Below, one piece after another: positions 7,160 through 15,672 of a DNA stretch of 64,000 nucleotides. The stretch spans positions 62,001 through 126,000 of the forward strand of contig DASSSY010000003.1 of the NCBI GenBank assembly GCA_035708205.1, read 5' to 3'. Each line of letters starts with the position of its first letter. The first letter of the stretch is position 1. The translations under genes were made by a program, and so were the position numbers. Under the pieces are notes generated by a model that ran no database searches, was not told the DNA's origin, and saw nothing but the letters and a program-made list of their open reading frames with translations. This DNA comes from DASSSY01 sp035708205. Its GTDB lineage: Bacteria; Bacteroidota; Bacteroidia; Chitinophagales; Chitinophagaceae.

Positions 7160-8067
7160 ACAGTTGCTTTTAATGCACCCCCACAAACAAAAAAACAGGC
7201 TTGAAACGTTAGTCTCTACCCGTTCTTGAGGGAGTCGAAGCCCTGTGGTACAAAGTAAAGCAACGCTCAAGCCCTTGACTTGAGCATTTTGCTAAACCTT
7301 TCCTGTACCGCTTAAATTTTCGACTTTTCAAGAACAGAAATAGTTTGCGAAATGCAATATGTTATTTAATCAGTTTTTGTTTTAGTTCAATAATATACCT
7401 GTTTTTATGCCGTAAAAGTAATAATTTTCCATGCCAACCTTTGACAATCTACGCAAAGTTTTTTCTATTTATACTTCTTGCGTATTCTGGACATCTATTT
7501 ACTATTGATGATAATGTATCGTCAAAGCAAATAAGCCGTCCCAATGTAGCTTAAAATGCTGTTTCTGCTGATTGCAGCGTATTAGGAGTTAGTAGATTGG
7601 AAAGTGTAAGCTGTGATAGTCAATTTCAAAATGCCACCACACAATTCCTATTCGGTGTGTGAGATAGTTCAAAGCTAATACAGATAATAGCTCAGGGAGA
7701 TTCGCAGCTCTGCTAATCGTGTGCCAACCGCTATCCATACGTTAGACATTAGTTTCCCAATCGCTGATAAAAAAGAGCTTTGAAGAAATAATTACTATCA
7801 AAACTGTAATGGTGGTCGTACGGTTGCATGTCGAATGGAGTACAAATGGCTGCCGTTAGTTTTCAATCAAACATAACATCAAACAGTATCTTATAGAATT
7901 ATAGTGTATTTTACGAATGGGCATCTTTATTAATTTTTTTTAATGGTCTTTAGCAGAAAATTACTGTCGTTTACTTTTGTGAAAAGGGGGAGGGGGAAAA
8001 GAAGATAGACAGATTGAAAAATTAGGAAATAGATAATGTAAAATGCCAAATTGAAAATCTCCCTATA
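7160..8067. other. About 900 bp without a supportable gene
   Basis: A 69-codon plus-strand frame at 7345-7554 has no visible start signal or family likeness and is not called. The stretch is AT-rich with a G-rich run (gaaaaggggg agggggaaaa) at about 7981-8000. No strong hairpin, tRNA or promoter pair was found. It may hold decayed cargo or a small RNA that cannot be recognised from the sequence alone. Confidence 0.5.
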
Positions 8068-8280
8068 TTAAGTTCTATCTTGCATTTCCTTTGATTGAGT
8101 AACTTTCCTGATAATCAGCACTTTTCTTTTTACAACTATCTCAATAGCGTCTCCTGTGTTAAACCCCGCATCTTTAAGCCATAAACCATTCAAGTTTAGC
8201 CAAGGTACATATATGCCGCTTTCTACCCGATGTCTAAAGCGTGCATGGATAATTGCTTTTCTTATATGCTGATGTTTCAT
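8068..8280 (-). CDS. SymE-family toxin-like protein
   Basis: The 70-residue protein carries the SymE signature VPWLNLNGLWLKDAGFNTGD followed by IEIVVKRKVLIIRK, which folds as an AbrB-like swapped-hairpin barrel. In E. coli, SymE is an SOS-induced toxin that acts on RNA or the nucleoid and is held down by the antisense RNA SymR. SymE-like genes are frequent on Bacteroidota islands, often without a defined antitoxin. Here no protein antitoxin gene adjoins it; an antisense RNA over its 5' region (about 8200-8400) would be expected but cannot be seen by eye. It may also act as a DNA- or RNA-binding regulator. Confidence 0.8.
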   Translation of the reverse strand: MKHQHIRKAIIHARFRHRVESGIYVPWLNLNGLWLKDAGFNTGDAIEIVVKRKVLIIRKVTQSKEMQDRT

Positions 8281-8525
8281 AAAAATGATAAGAGGCAGCT
8301 AAAGTAACGGAACAGGGGAAAAAGCTTATTGCACTTTGCACATTATGAAAGTCTTTAGTAGTTGTGCAAAGAATAGAGCGCTCAGATGCTCAAGAGCAGC
8401 TTTGTTTCATTGCAGCGATTGTTTATTGCAAAAAATATTTAATGCTATCAGAATAGCCTGAAAACGCATTGACAGTGATTAAAAGCTGTTAGAATACACA
8501 GCATCATTTAGCTTTAGAAAAACAA

Positions 8526-8552
8526 AAGCCCCGCAACAAAACTGCGGGGCTT
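8526..8552 (-). terminator. Rho-independent terminator after the Pif1-like helicase
   Basis: Arms AAGCCCCGCA (8526-8535) and TGCGGGGCTT (8543-8552) make a 10-bp GC-rich stem with a 7-base loop. On the minus strand the stem leads into a T-rich tail (TTGTTTTTC). It stands 27 bp past the helicase stop. The rest of 8281-8525 shows no gene. Confidence 0.85.
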
Positions 8553-8578
8553 AGCTATTATTTGTTATACTATCAGGC

Positions 8579-10063
8579 TTACAGTTCCTTAAAGTATTTC
8601 TTAAAGTTTTTCAGCGAGGAGCTGACCTTTATGTCTTCTTCAAATATCCGCTTTACTAACTTGATGCCTTCAAAAGTCCGGCACCTGCTCAGCGCTACAT
8701 ATACCATTCCACAGGAAAATGCTCCCTCGCAAAAATCAATATTGATATTATCAAACGTGAGTCCCTGACATTTGTGAATGGTAATAGCCCATGCAAGTTG
8801 AAAAGGGTACTGACTGAATGTTGCCATGGTTACCACTTTACCGTCAATGATACCAGTATCTTCAAAACGATGCACCTCCACTTCTACTACTTCTCCTCTG
8901 TCCGTAAGCACTTCAAGCATGCCTTTTTTAACAACGCTCAATATTTTACCCAAGGTGCCATTTACCCAACGCTTTCCTTCATCATTGCAGACAAACATAA
9001 TTTGAGAGCCTACCTTAAATTTCAAGGTAACATCCGTAGGGTACATATTTTTTGGAAAGGAACGGGATATATTAACAATCTTAGCTTCATGCGTTATCAA
9101 AGTTGCATCTATATCAGACAGCATTTTATCATTATACTTCTGCGCTGCATCTTTGCGCGCCGCTATCAGCAATTCGAATTTTTCACTGTCCAGAGTATGT
9201 AAAGGGGTTACACGTTCATTGATATAATCCAAGTCCAACTCATCCATATCATTAATCCTTACCCGTTTTAAAAACTGTATAAATTCCCCTTCCTCCTGCC
9301 GATAGTTTTTTAGCAACTCTACCAGTAGAAAAGGTGGATTGTTCTGCCAGGCATTCATCACTACTTTTGAATGAAAAAAGAACTCTGAAGTATATTTTTC
9401 AAGAAAGACTTTGCGTTCATGGTATTGCAAAATGGGTGGCAGTTGATAAACATCTCCGACCAACAATACTTTCAGGCCACCGAATGGCAGCGACTCATCC
9501 AGTACATCTCTTAATATAAAATCTATGGCATCTAATAAATCTGCCCTTACCATAGATATTTCATCTATAATCAGCAGCTCCAGTTTTTCCAAACGTTGCC
9601 TTAGCTTGTAGCCTCTGGCTACGCTTTGTAGATTAGACGGACTATGAAGCACTTCGGTAGTAGGTGGCAGACTGAAAAAACTATGGATTGTTTTTGCGTC
9701 TACTCCAAGGTTATATGCAGCAACGCCGGTAGGCGCTACCATAGCAAAATACTTACGCTGTGCTTTGTAAATAGAACCGATTCTTTGCATCAGCGTGGAT
9801 TTGCCGGTACCGGCTTCGCCGCATACGACTAAAGGTGTGTTGTTGGTGGCATCTTCCACCCACTGCAATACTTTTTCGATTTCCGAATTTTCCGGAGTTA
9901 CTTTTGTCAAAGCGGGGGCTTTCTTAACTGTTTTGGACTGTTTAGTTGTTGTTTTCATTCGATGTTGTTTTGATACTGTTTCTAAATTCTCAGTTGTTAC
10001 TGATTCTGTTTGTTTCATAACTGTTGTTTGCTTTTTGGTTTTTGATGCGTTTAAATGTTTCAT
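8579..10063 (-). CDS. Pif1-like DNA helicase (SF1B, RecD/TraA-type)
   Basis: This ATP-dependent 5'-3' DNA helicase probably supports replication or excision of the element. After a low-complexity, Lys/Thr-rich N-terminus (1-55) comes Walker A GEAGTGKST at about 82. Walker B LLIIDEISMV follows at about 161, then the motif III region LLVGDVYQLPP. The C-terminal UvrD-like motif is ITIHKCQGLTF with VALSRCR at about 430-465. Length (494) suits a minimal Pif1 core. It follows the DUF3987 protein by 221 bp and is closed by a strong terminator. The exact start is uncertain because several Met codons occur in the N-terminal tail. Confidence 0.85.
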   Translation of the reverse strand: MKHLNASKTKKQTTVMKQTESVTTENLETVSKQHRMKTTTKQSKTVKKAPALTKVTPENSEIEKVLQWVEDATNNTPLVVCGEAGTGKSTLMQRIGSIYKAQRKYFAMVAPTGVAAYNLGVDAKTIHSFFSLPPTTEVLHSPSNLQSVARGYKLRQRLEKLELLIIDEISMVRADLLDAIDFILRDVLDESLPFGGLKVLLVGDVYQLPPILQYHERKVFLEKYTSEFFFHSKVVMNAWQNNPPFLLVELLKNYRQEEGEFIQFLKRVRINDMDELDLDYINERVTPLHTLDSEKFELLIAARKDAAQKYNDKMLSDIDATLITHEAKIVNISRSFPKNMYPTDVTLKFKVGSQIMFVCNDEGKRWVNGTLGKILSVVKKGMLEVLTDRGEVVEVEVHRFEDTGIIDGKVVTMATFSQYPFQLAWAITIHKCQGLTFDNINIDFCEGAFSCGMVYVALSRCRTFEGIKLVKRIFEEDIKVSSSLKNFKKYFKEL

Positions 10064-10284
10064 TGCTTTTTATTTTTAGATGATTATTAAATACCTGATG
10101 TTGTTTTATGTAAAACCTAATGCAGCATTGGCTTTAAAGCAATTTCAAAGTGCGCCACACCATGGACTACCGAAGGACATACGACGGACAACCGCAGCCC
10201 AACCGCTTTAACTAAGAGTTGAAAATCATCAGCGACTGTCTATCGCTTGGATTGCGCATGGGTGCCGTATGGCACACGCATGGA
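10064..10284. other. 221-bp spacer between replication genes
   Basis: The spacer contains many short dyads but no open frame and no hairpin with a T tract. Being between a primase-like protein and a helicase, it is a candidate place for the element's replication origin, but no iteron set was identified. Confidence 0.25.
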
Positions 10285-12639
10285 TTACGTCCGGATTTCA
10301 CTTATTGTAAAAAACACGGTCTCTTTTCCGCCGGAAGGGGGTACCCTTTTGCCTGTCTTACCGAGATTCCTCTTTTCCATTTCCTTAAACAACGCTTCCA
10401 CGTCCTGAGCATTTTTGCATTTACCGATTTTGTTTTTATATACCTCTCTTGCTGTAATAGTGCCGCCGCTCTTTTTAGCCCGGCTGTACACTTCCGCTAC
10501 ATTTACATCCGCATCATCATCGTTGCAATAGCCCATCACTTTAAAAATCTGGCACTTGAAGTATTTTGCCAGCTCAAATGCGCAGCGCATATCCTCGGCG
10601 GTTACTTTGGTATATAAGCCGTGTTTACGGCTGTTGAGACAGTGAAAGATGAGCGCAAAGCGTAGCGTATGCCCAATGAGTTTTGACCATGCACCTTCGA
10701 GGTAATATGGAAAGAAAGGGTTATTCAATTCCTCAATCAGTTCCAGATTCCATTCCCGCCATAGCCGGTTAGCCTCATTGTCCAACTGTACGGGTACAAT
10801 GATTTTATCCGTTTCCGAATCACTACCGGCATCATCGCTCTCATCATTATTTTTGCGAAGCGGTTCCAGTGCGTACAGGTCTTTAATCAGACGTGCATAA
10901 TTATCCTTTACCAATTGCGAAACGGTATCATCGGAATATGCCAATATGCGGTCAGGGTAAGTAAATAACAATCTATCCATAAAGCCGTCCCTGCGATTGC
11001 GTTTGTTGAAGTCGCGTATTATCTCCGGCTGAATGCCGCCTATAACGCTAACGAACGGATTTTTAATGAAGATAGGCAGGTCGGACTTCCTATCTACTTT
11101 AATAGCTTCGCCGCTCCACAGCGACAACCACTTCTGGCGGTCGCCACTTTTTTTTCTATAAGCATCCATTGTATTGAACCAAGTGGCAAGTTCATCTGAT
11201 ATAAGCAATACGCCGCGCTCATTCAGGGAAAGTATTTTAGTCAATACTTCCATCGTAAAATCAGAAACAAAATATTGCTTCATGTGCGGCTCTATCGGTG
11301 CAGGACCTCTCTCACTTTTTTTACTTTTTTCCCATATAGTCATTTCTTCTTTGTAAACGGCATAGTGTCGGTCGTATTCATCTTTTGCCTTACCCTGCAA
11401 CCATTCAATAACCACATTAGCTTTACGGATTGCAGGCGACTTTTTGGAGCCCGGCTCTGCCACAAGTGCTAAGAACAGATTTGCAGCTTCAATATGACCG
11501 TTACGGGTTTTTATGATACGGGTACTGCCAATAGCGGCACTGATAGCGGCTAATACCGCAACACCGATAAAATCAATGGGGCACTTTAACGACTGCTGTA
11601 CTTCCAGCATATAGTCTTTAGCTTCTGACGGGAACGCATCGACCGGAAAAGGCGCATAAGAAATATTAAACTCTTTTTCATCAGGCGTATGTACGTCAAT
11701 ACCCGCTTCATTTTTGTTTGTTCCAGAACGTTGCGCTTTAGCGGTTGGAATGCTGATACCGTGTTCTTTGGCAATGTGGAACAGCGTAGCAACGGCAATA
11801 CCCTTACTGCCACTTTTGATAACACTATCAAATAGTTTATCTGTTTCCTGTTCCGTATAGTTAGGATAGTAACAGCCGATAGCGTGAAAATAACTACGAC
11901 CCGCTTCGCCAAATTCGTGGTGTAATGCACATGCAATGCTAAACCAATCATGATAGGTCTCCGTGATGTCAAGTGCTGCTTCCCGAATGTGCTTTAGGAT
12001 TGAAATTACTTTTTGCTCCGTTGCAGAAAAGCTATCAAAAGCATCAAATACTATTGAATCTTCGTTGATGCATATCTCGCTGTCGGCGGAATAGATACAT
12101 TGACGAGCGATATCGCTGCAAGACAAATCAAATCCCCAAATGTTTTCTGCATTGCGTTTCCTGCCGTCAATGGTCGGTATGTTATAAGTCACAGAAAAAT
12201 AATTCAGCACACACAGATACTTAGCTTTATAAGTATCGGAGCTAAATCCGAAATCCATTTTGACCATTACTTTAAGTCCCGTACCACTGGGACTACCCCA
12301 GACTGCCAATGTGTACTTGTCATTTGATAAATCAGCTTTAATGCGCTCTATTTCGCTATCAGCAACATTATCTATATCCAGTATAATTACACCACTATAA
12401 GCAGTAAGCAAGTCATTCTTGCGCTCCTGAAATACGCCAGCGTATGTTACAGTTTTTAGAGCAGAAGACTTATACGCATCTCTTTGTTTTTTGTCTGCTA
12501 TGCTGCGTAATTTTTTTATTTCATCGCCGTACACCTCGTCCCTGATTTCATGTAGAAAATCTATAATGGAGATGCTGCCTATTGGTACGGTAGATTTACA
12601 GTTGCTATAAACCGACATTATATTATTCATATACTCCAT
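10285..12639 (-). CDS. VirE-N/PriCT-2/DUF3987 replication protein (BT4734-like)
   Basis: The 784-residue protein combines three regions. The first is a BT4734/VirE N-terminal primase-polymerase-like domain at about 40-190 (GVIILDIDNVAD, AVWGSPSGTGLKVMVKM). A PriCT-2 helical domain follows at about 205-295 (YHDWFSIACALHHEFG). The last is a DUF3987 ATPase-like domain at about 320-770, with a P-loop-like AEPGSKKSPAIRKA near 395. Such proteins are the usual primase-helicase of Bacteroidota islands and phages. The ATGG start region lies 2 bp beyond the excisionase-like gene, so they form an operon. It probably initiates replication of the element together with the Pif1-like helicase. Confidence 0.85.
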   Translation of the reverse strand: MEYMNNIMSVYSNCKSTVPIGSISIIDFLHEIRDEVYGDEIKKLRSIADKKQRDAYKSSALKTVTYAGVFQERKNDLLTAYSGVIILDIDNVADSEIERIKADLSNDKYTLAVWGSPSGTGLKVMVKMDFGFSSDTYKAKYLCVLNYFSVTYNIPTIDGRKRNAENIWGFDLSCSDIARQCIYSADSEICINEDSIVFDAFDSFSATEQKVISILKHIREAALDITETYHDWFSIACALHHEFGEAGRSYFHAIGCYYPNYTEQETDKLFDSVIKSGSKGIAVATLFHIAKEHGISIPTAKAQRSGTNKNEAGIDVHTPDEKEFNISYAPFPVDAFPSEAKDYMLEVQQSLKCPIDFIGVAVLAAISAAIGSTRIIKTRNGHIEAANLFLALVAEPGSKKSPAIRKANVVIEWLQGKAKDEYDRHYAVYKEEMTIWEKSKKSERGPAPIEPHMKQYFVSDFTMEVLTKILSLNERGVLLISDELATWFNTMDAYRKKSGDRQKWLSLWSGEAIKVDRKSDLPIFIKNPFVSVIGGIQPEIIRDFNKRNRRDGFMDRLLFTYPDRILAYSDDTVSQLVKDNYARLIKDLYALEPLRKNNDESDDAGSDSETDKIIVPVQLDNEANRLWREWNLELIEELNNPFFPYYLEGAWSKLIGHTLRFALIFHCLNSRKHGLYTKVTAEDMRCAFELAKYFKCQIFKVMGYCNDDDADVNVAEVYSRAKKSGGTITAREVYKNKIGKCKNAQDVEALFKEMEKRNLGKTGKRVPPSGGKETVFFTISEIRT

Positions 12640-12641
12640 GG

Positions 12642-12974
12642 CTATTTGCGTTTAGGGTTAATGAATAAATTATCGTCTGCTTCCCGGTCTAAATCATTAT
12701 CTGATTTCCTGATGTTTTGTTTCAGGTAGCTGTCAAGGTCTGATTTTTTAAAAAAGCGTGCTTTACCTCCGGGCTGGGTGTAGGTAATTCTATCCAGACT
12801 GCACAGCTTGTTGAGCCAGTTCATTTTAATGTTGAGATACTTTGCCGCTTCTTTGGAAGTAAGCAGGTCTTTAGGAGTGTGGAATTTAATCGTGTCCTCT
12901 AATGCCTCCAATTTTGTAGCTAATGCTTGTAGCAAACATAAGATTGAGCTACTGTTCTCTGATTTTTGTTTCAT
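12642..12974 (-). CDS. Helix-turn-helix excisionase-like protein
   Basis: The 110-residue protein has a MerR/excisionase-type winged helix at about 38-90: LLTSKEAAKYLNIKMNWLNKLC then PGGKARFFKKSDLDSYLKQN. These small 'helix-turn-helix domain-containing' proteins typically sit just upstream of the replication gene in Bacteroidota integrated elements and either direct excision or repress the operon. Only 2 bp separate it from the DUF3987 gene. The N-terminus is a short coiled segment (LQALATKLEALEDTI). The role as directionality factor or regulator is inferred from position. Confidence 0.8.
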   Translation of the reverse strand: MKQKSENSSSILCLLQALATKLEALEDTIKFHTPKDLLTSKEAAKYLNIKMNWLNKLCSLDRITYTQPGGKARFFKKSDLDSYLKQNIRKSDNDLDREADDNLFINPKRK

Positions 12975-13017
12975 TATAATAAATTTTTAATGAAACAAAG
13001 TCAAGAAATAAAATAAG

Positions 13018-13044
13018 TTGGGGTAGGTAATATACCCACCCCAA
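13018..13044 (-). terminator. Hairpin terminator after the RteC-like gene
   Basis: Outer arms TTGGGGT (13018-13024) and ACCCCAA (13038-13044) enclose a second stem GGTA/TACC, with a single A-C mismatch between them. On the minus strand a T-rich stretch follows. It lies 30 bp beyond the stop at 13074 and ahead of the excisionase-like gene. Confidence 0.65.
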
Positions 13045-13073
13045 ACTCTGCAAAGTATTGATAACAGAGCGTT

Positions 13074-13733
13074 CTATTTTTTTACTTTAGCTTGTAGGGT
13101 TTTTATTTTTTGTTCAATTTCTACAGCTATATCTCTTATTCCCAATGACACAAAAAGTTCATAAATGGGTTGGAGGTAATCAATTTTATCAAACTCTTCT
13201 TCGTATTTAGTCGCAGTGCTTTTTTTCAAGTCTTTGTACACATTATCATACCCTTTACTGAATAACATTGATAACAGCCGTGCCTGTTTTGTCTGGTCTT
13301 GATGAATTTTATTGAGATTAATCAACTTGGCTTTTTCTAAATAATGAATAAGTAAAAGCTGTTGCTTGGTATTGGTAACAGGCATTGGCTTCTTTTTAAT
13401 TTCCCGTATTTTACAGAATCGTTTATAATCAGTAAGCCACTTATTCATTTTCTTCAAAAAATCTTTGCCCTTGCTTATGTAATCTGTCGGAACGATTTCA
13501 TTTATACGTTCCATTAAAAGAACCGTAGCTTCATTATCCAAATCAGAAAATAATTCCGTTACAGGACAACTAAAAATATCTCCAGTTTCTATCAGGTCTT
13601 TCCATACATCGTATTCAGCAGCAATCATTAAATCACCAACAGTTTTAAAACTGTTTTCTTCAAAAAACTCATCCATTTCTTCTTCTGAAATATCAGAAGG
13701 TTGTCTAAAGCTGATAAAATTTTTCTTGCTCAT
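13074..13733 (-). CDS. RteC-like helical protein of integrated elements
   Basis: The 219-residue protein is largely alpha-helical. It shows the C-terminal pattern common in Bacteroidota island proteins: QQLLLIHYLEKAKLINLNK, then QTKQARLLSMLFSKGYDNVY. This recalls the end of RteC, the excision regulator of CTnDOT, although the rest is not clearly RteC. The N-terminus is acidic (DISEEEMDEFFEENSF). It stands between the integrase and the excisionase-like gene and has its own terminator. A role in regulating excision is possible; function is otherwise unknown. Confidence 0.6.
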   Translation of the reverse strand: MSKKNFISFRQPSDISEEEMDEFFEENSFKTVGDLMIAAEYDVWKDLIETGDIFSCPVTELFSDLDNEATVLLMERINEIVPTDYISKGKDFLKKMNKWLTDYKRFCKIREIKKKPMPVTNTKQQLLLIHYLEKAKLINLNKIHQDQTKQARLLSMLFSKGYDNVYKDLKKSTATKYEEEFDKIDYLQPIYELFVSLGIRDIAVEIEQKIKTLQAKVKK

Positions 13734-13801
13734 ATCTTCGGATTATGCTTATTATGTAAAGGTAAAATACTTTTATAGGTATAGCAGCTCTTATTGAAGT
13801 T

Positions 13802-14905
13802 CTATACATTGAATGATACATTTAGCTTAGGTAAATTATCTACTGCCTTACGCTTAGTAGCGTCTATGATTTTTCCATAAATCTGTGTAGTACTTACTTT
13901 GCTATGTCCTAACAATTTTGACAAAACATAGATGTCTGTACCATTAGCAAGCTGTAATGTAGCATAGGTATGTCGTGCAATATGAAACGTTACATTTTTT
14001 CTTACACCTGCATCCAATGCCCAATATTTCAGAATCCTGTTTTTGGTATCGCTATACTTCAATCCTTTAAAAACAACTTCATCGGGTTTGCCTGCTTTGC
14101 CTAAAAAGCTCCATGCCTGCTCATTGATTTGTAGCGTTTCATTCTTCTGCGTTTTCTGCTGCGTGTAAACAATGTGCCAGCCCAATGCTTCATTATGCCT
14201 TACTTCACTCCATTTCAACTTTATCATATCTGAAATACGAAGACCAGTTAAACAACCGAACAAGAATACACGTTTGTAGAGTTCATCTTTACAATCCGTC
14301 TTAGCCAGTAACTCCAATTCTTCAATAGTCAGATACTCTCTTTGTGATTCAATCGTTTTTGGTGAACGGACATAGCGAAGCGGGTCTTCCAGAATCAGCT
14401 TATCCCGCCTTGCTTCGTGTACCGCATGACGAAGAATATTGAAATAAGATGCTGATGTATTTATACCTACATTCTTTTGCAGATAAGTAAGAAATTCTTC
14501 TAACCACTCTTTTGTGATTTGATGAAAGCTTGGTCTGCAATTGGATTCTTGTACAAAACCTAATAAATGCTTTTCGGTACTATACCAATGGTTATAGTTT
14601 TTCCCGGTACGTTTGCGGTTTTTAGTGAGTATTTGAAAATAATCTACAAAGTCGGTATACTTCTTATGATTTACTTTTACACCATAGTAGCCCTCCTGAA
14701 TAGCAAGCAGCGTTTTTGCTCTTAGCTTTTCTGCTAATTTTCTTACTTCGCTGTTATGCTCACGTTGCATAGGTTTTGTTGGTTTAGCATACACTTGCAG
14801 TTTGGTAGCTTTACGCTCCCTTTGATTTTTTGAATGGTAGATGTCCAGAATAATTCTGTTGAACTCTCCGCCTTTTAGCGGAACTTCTCTTACTGATACT
14901 CTCAT
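13802..14905 (-). CDS. Tyrosine site-specific recombinase (integrase)
   Basis: This 367-residue integrase is the likely enzyme that inserted the element at mnmE. An arm-binding N-terminal domain (about 1-90) is followed by a SAM-like core-binding domain (about 100-190) and the catalytic domain. Visible catalytic residues are Arg in TGLRISD (about 222), the HIARHTY box (His about 307, Arg about 310), His in LLGHSKVSTT and the nucleophile Tyr in TQIYGKI (about 342). Length and domain order match Bacteroidota phage/ICE integrases. It is 12 nt downstream of the zinc-finger/HTH gene and reads away from the attachment site, as usual. It appears intact. Confidence 0.95.
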   Translation of the reverse strand: MRVSVREVPLKGGEFNRIILDIYHSKNQRERKATKLQVYAKPTKPMQREHNSEVRKLAEKLRAKTLLAIQEGYYGVKVNHKKYTDFVDYFQILTKNRKRTGKNYNHWYSTEKHLLGFVQESNCRPSFHQITKEWLEEFLTYLQKNVGINTSASYFNILRHAVHEARRDKLILEDPLRYVRSPKTIESQREYLTIEELELLAKTDCKDELYKRVFLFGCLTGLRISDMIKLKWSEVRHNEALGWHIVYTQQKTQKNETLQINEQAWSFLGKAGKPDEVVFKGLKYSDTKNRILKYWALDAGVRKNVTFHIARHTYATLQLANGTDIYVLSKLLGHSKVSTTQIYGKIIDATKRKAVDNLPKLNVSFNV

Positions 14906-14917
14906 AGATTTGATTTT

Positions 14918-15310
14918 TTATTTGTTAGGTAATAATTGATTTTTAGGAATGAGAATCTTATTTCCCTGCTTAGTTACTGCTATCTCTTTACGCTCAATCA
15001 TTCTGCGTAAAGTGCGTGGATGAATATTCATCAGCTCACAATACTTTTCAGTAGTCAATAAATCTTCGCTTGAAATCTGTTGCTTGATACCGTGTAGTTC
15101 AAGTGCTTGTTCTATGCGTTCAACAGATAGTAAGATTTTGTTCAATAGTCTTTTGTAAGTCTCATTATCGTTGAACATATTCTGTTGATGCTGTCGTGTC
15201 TGCATCTTACTTGCCCTGCTGGCACATCGTGTTGAACAATACTTGGTAGTGTATTTCTGTGCAATGTATTCTTTCTGACAAAAGTTGCACACTCGTTTGT
15301 ATTCTGCCAT
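14918..15310 (-). CDS. Zinc-knuckle and helix-turn-helix DNA-binding protein
   Basis: The 130-residue protein begins with a zinc-binding motif CNFC-x13-CSTRC (about residues 8-29), followed by a basic stretch and a helical region. It ends with an excisionase-type HTH at about 84-128 (DLLTTEKYCELMNIHPRTLRRMIERK). It is the first gene after the attachment site and precedes the integrase by 12 nt, so the two are probably co-expressed. It could be a recombination directionality factor or a regulator of the integrase. The combination of a zinc knuckle with this HTH is seen in Bacteroidota islands, but the role is inferred. Confidence 0.75.
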   Translation of the reverse strand: MAEYKRVCNFCQKEYIAQKYTTKYCSTRCASRASKMQTRQHQQNMFNDNETYKRLLNKILLSVERIEQALELHGIKQQISSEDLLTTEKYCELMNIHPRTLRRMIERKEIAVTKQGNKILIPKNQLLPNK

Positions 15311-15672
15311 CTCTTTTAGTTTTAGAGTGCTAAAGTGATGCGAAAACCCGAAACGTGACAGCAGCTAAAAGCAGGAAAAGGCAACATCATTTCATCAAAG
15401 CGTTACCTGAATTGAGTTTTGAGCAACGAAAATTTCTGGAAATATTTTCAATACATATCAGGTGTCCAATTTCGTGGACAGAAGTGGACATTAAATAAAT
15501 GGAAATATAAAAAGTTGTCTTTTTTTTGTCACTCCAAGAGCAAAAAAGACAAATAAAAGACAAGAATTGAGCAGTAAAAGCAATAAAAAAGCAATCAAAA
15601 ACTGTTTGATTGCTCTGAAATGCTTGATGGACGTAGCTTTTGCTTTCTTTTAGCTGTTGTTAATTGCATTAA
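15311..15672. other. Intergenic region between the element's first gene and mnmE
   Basis: These 362 bp carry the promoter region of the zinc-finger/integrase operon, which was not resolved, an A-rich stretch with repeated AAAAAAGAC-type words at about 15520-15560, and a terminator at 15590-15614. No gene is seen. Confidence 0.6.
15590..15614 (-). terminator. Rho-independent terminator downstream of mnmE
   Basis: Perfect 10-bp arms AGCAATCAAA (15590-15599) and TTTGATTGCT (15605-15614) surround a 5-base loop. On the minus strand six T residues follow. It lies 59 bp after the mnmE stop and inside the proposed element, so the element seems to bring its own terminator to isolate its genes from mnmE transcription. 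Confidence 0.8.

Noticed and set aside
7160..7270. 37-residue extension of the lipoprotein at 6338-7159
   Set aside because: It would place charged and Cys residues ahead of a perfect lipoprotein signal peptide.
7345..7554. Plus-strand frame of 69 codons with a hydrophobic N-terminus
   Set aside because: No ribosome site or promoter, no family likeness, and AT-rich composition that gives such frames by chance.
10219..10617. 132-codon plus-strand frame at the 3' end of the DUF3987 gene
   Set aside because: It overlaps the coding strand of a recognised protein and has no domain or signal of its own.
11586..11972. 128-codon frame inside the DUF3987 gene on the same strand
   Set aside because: It lies in another frame of a well supported gene and has no recognisable motif.
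15520..15600. A-rich repeated words, considered as a CRISPR-like or iteron array
   Set aside because: The repeats are short, irregular and have no constant spacing; no cas genes are present.
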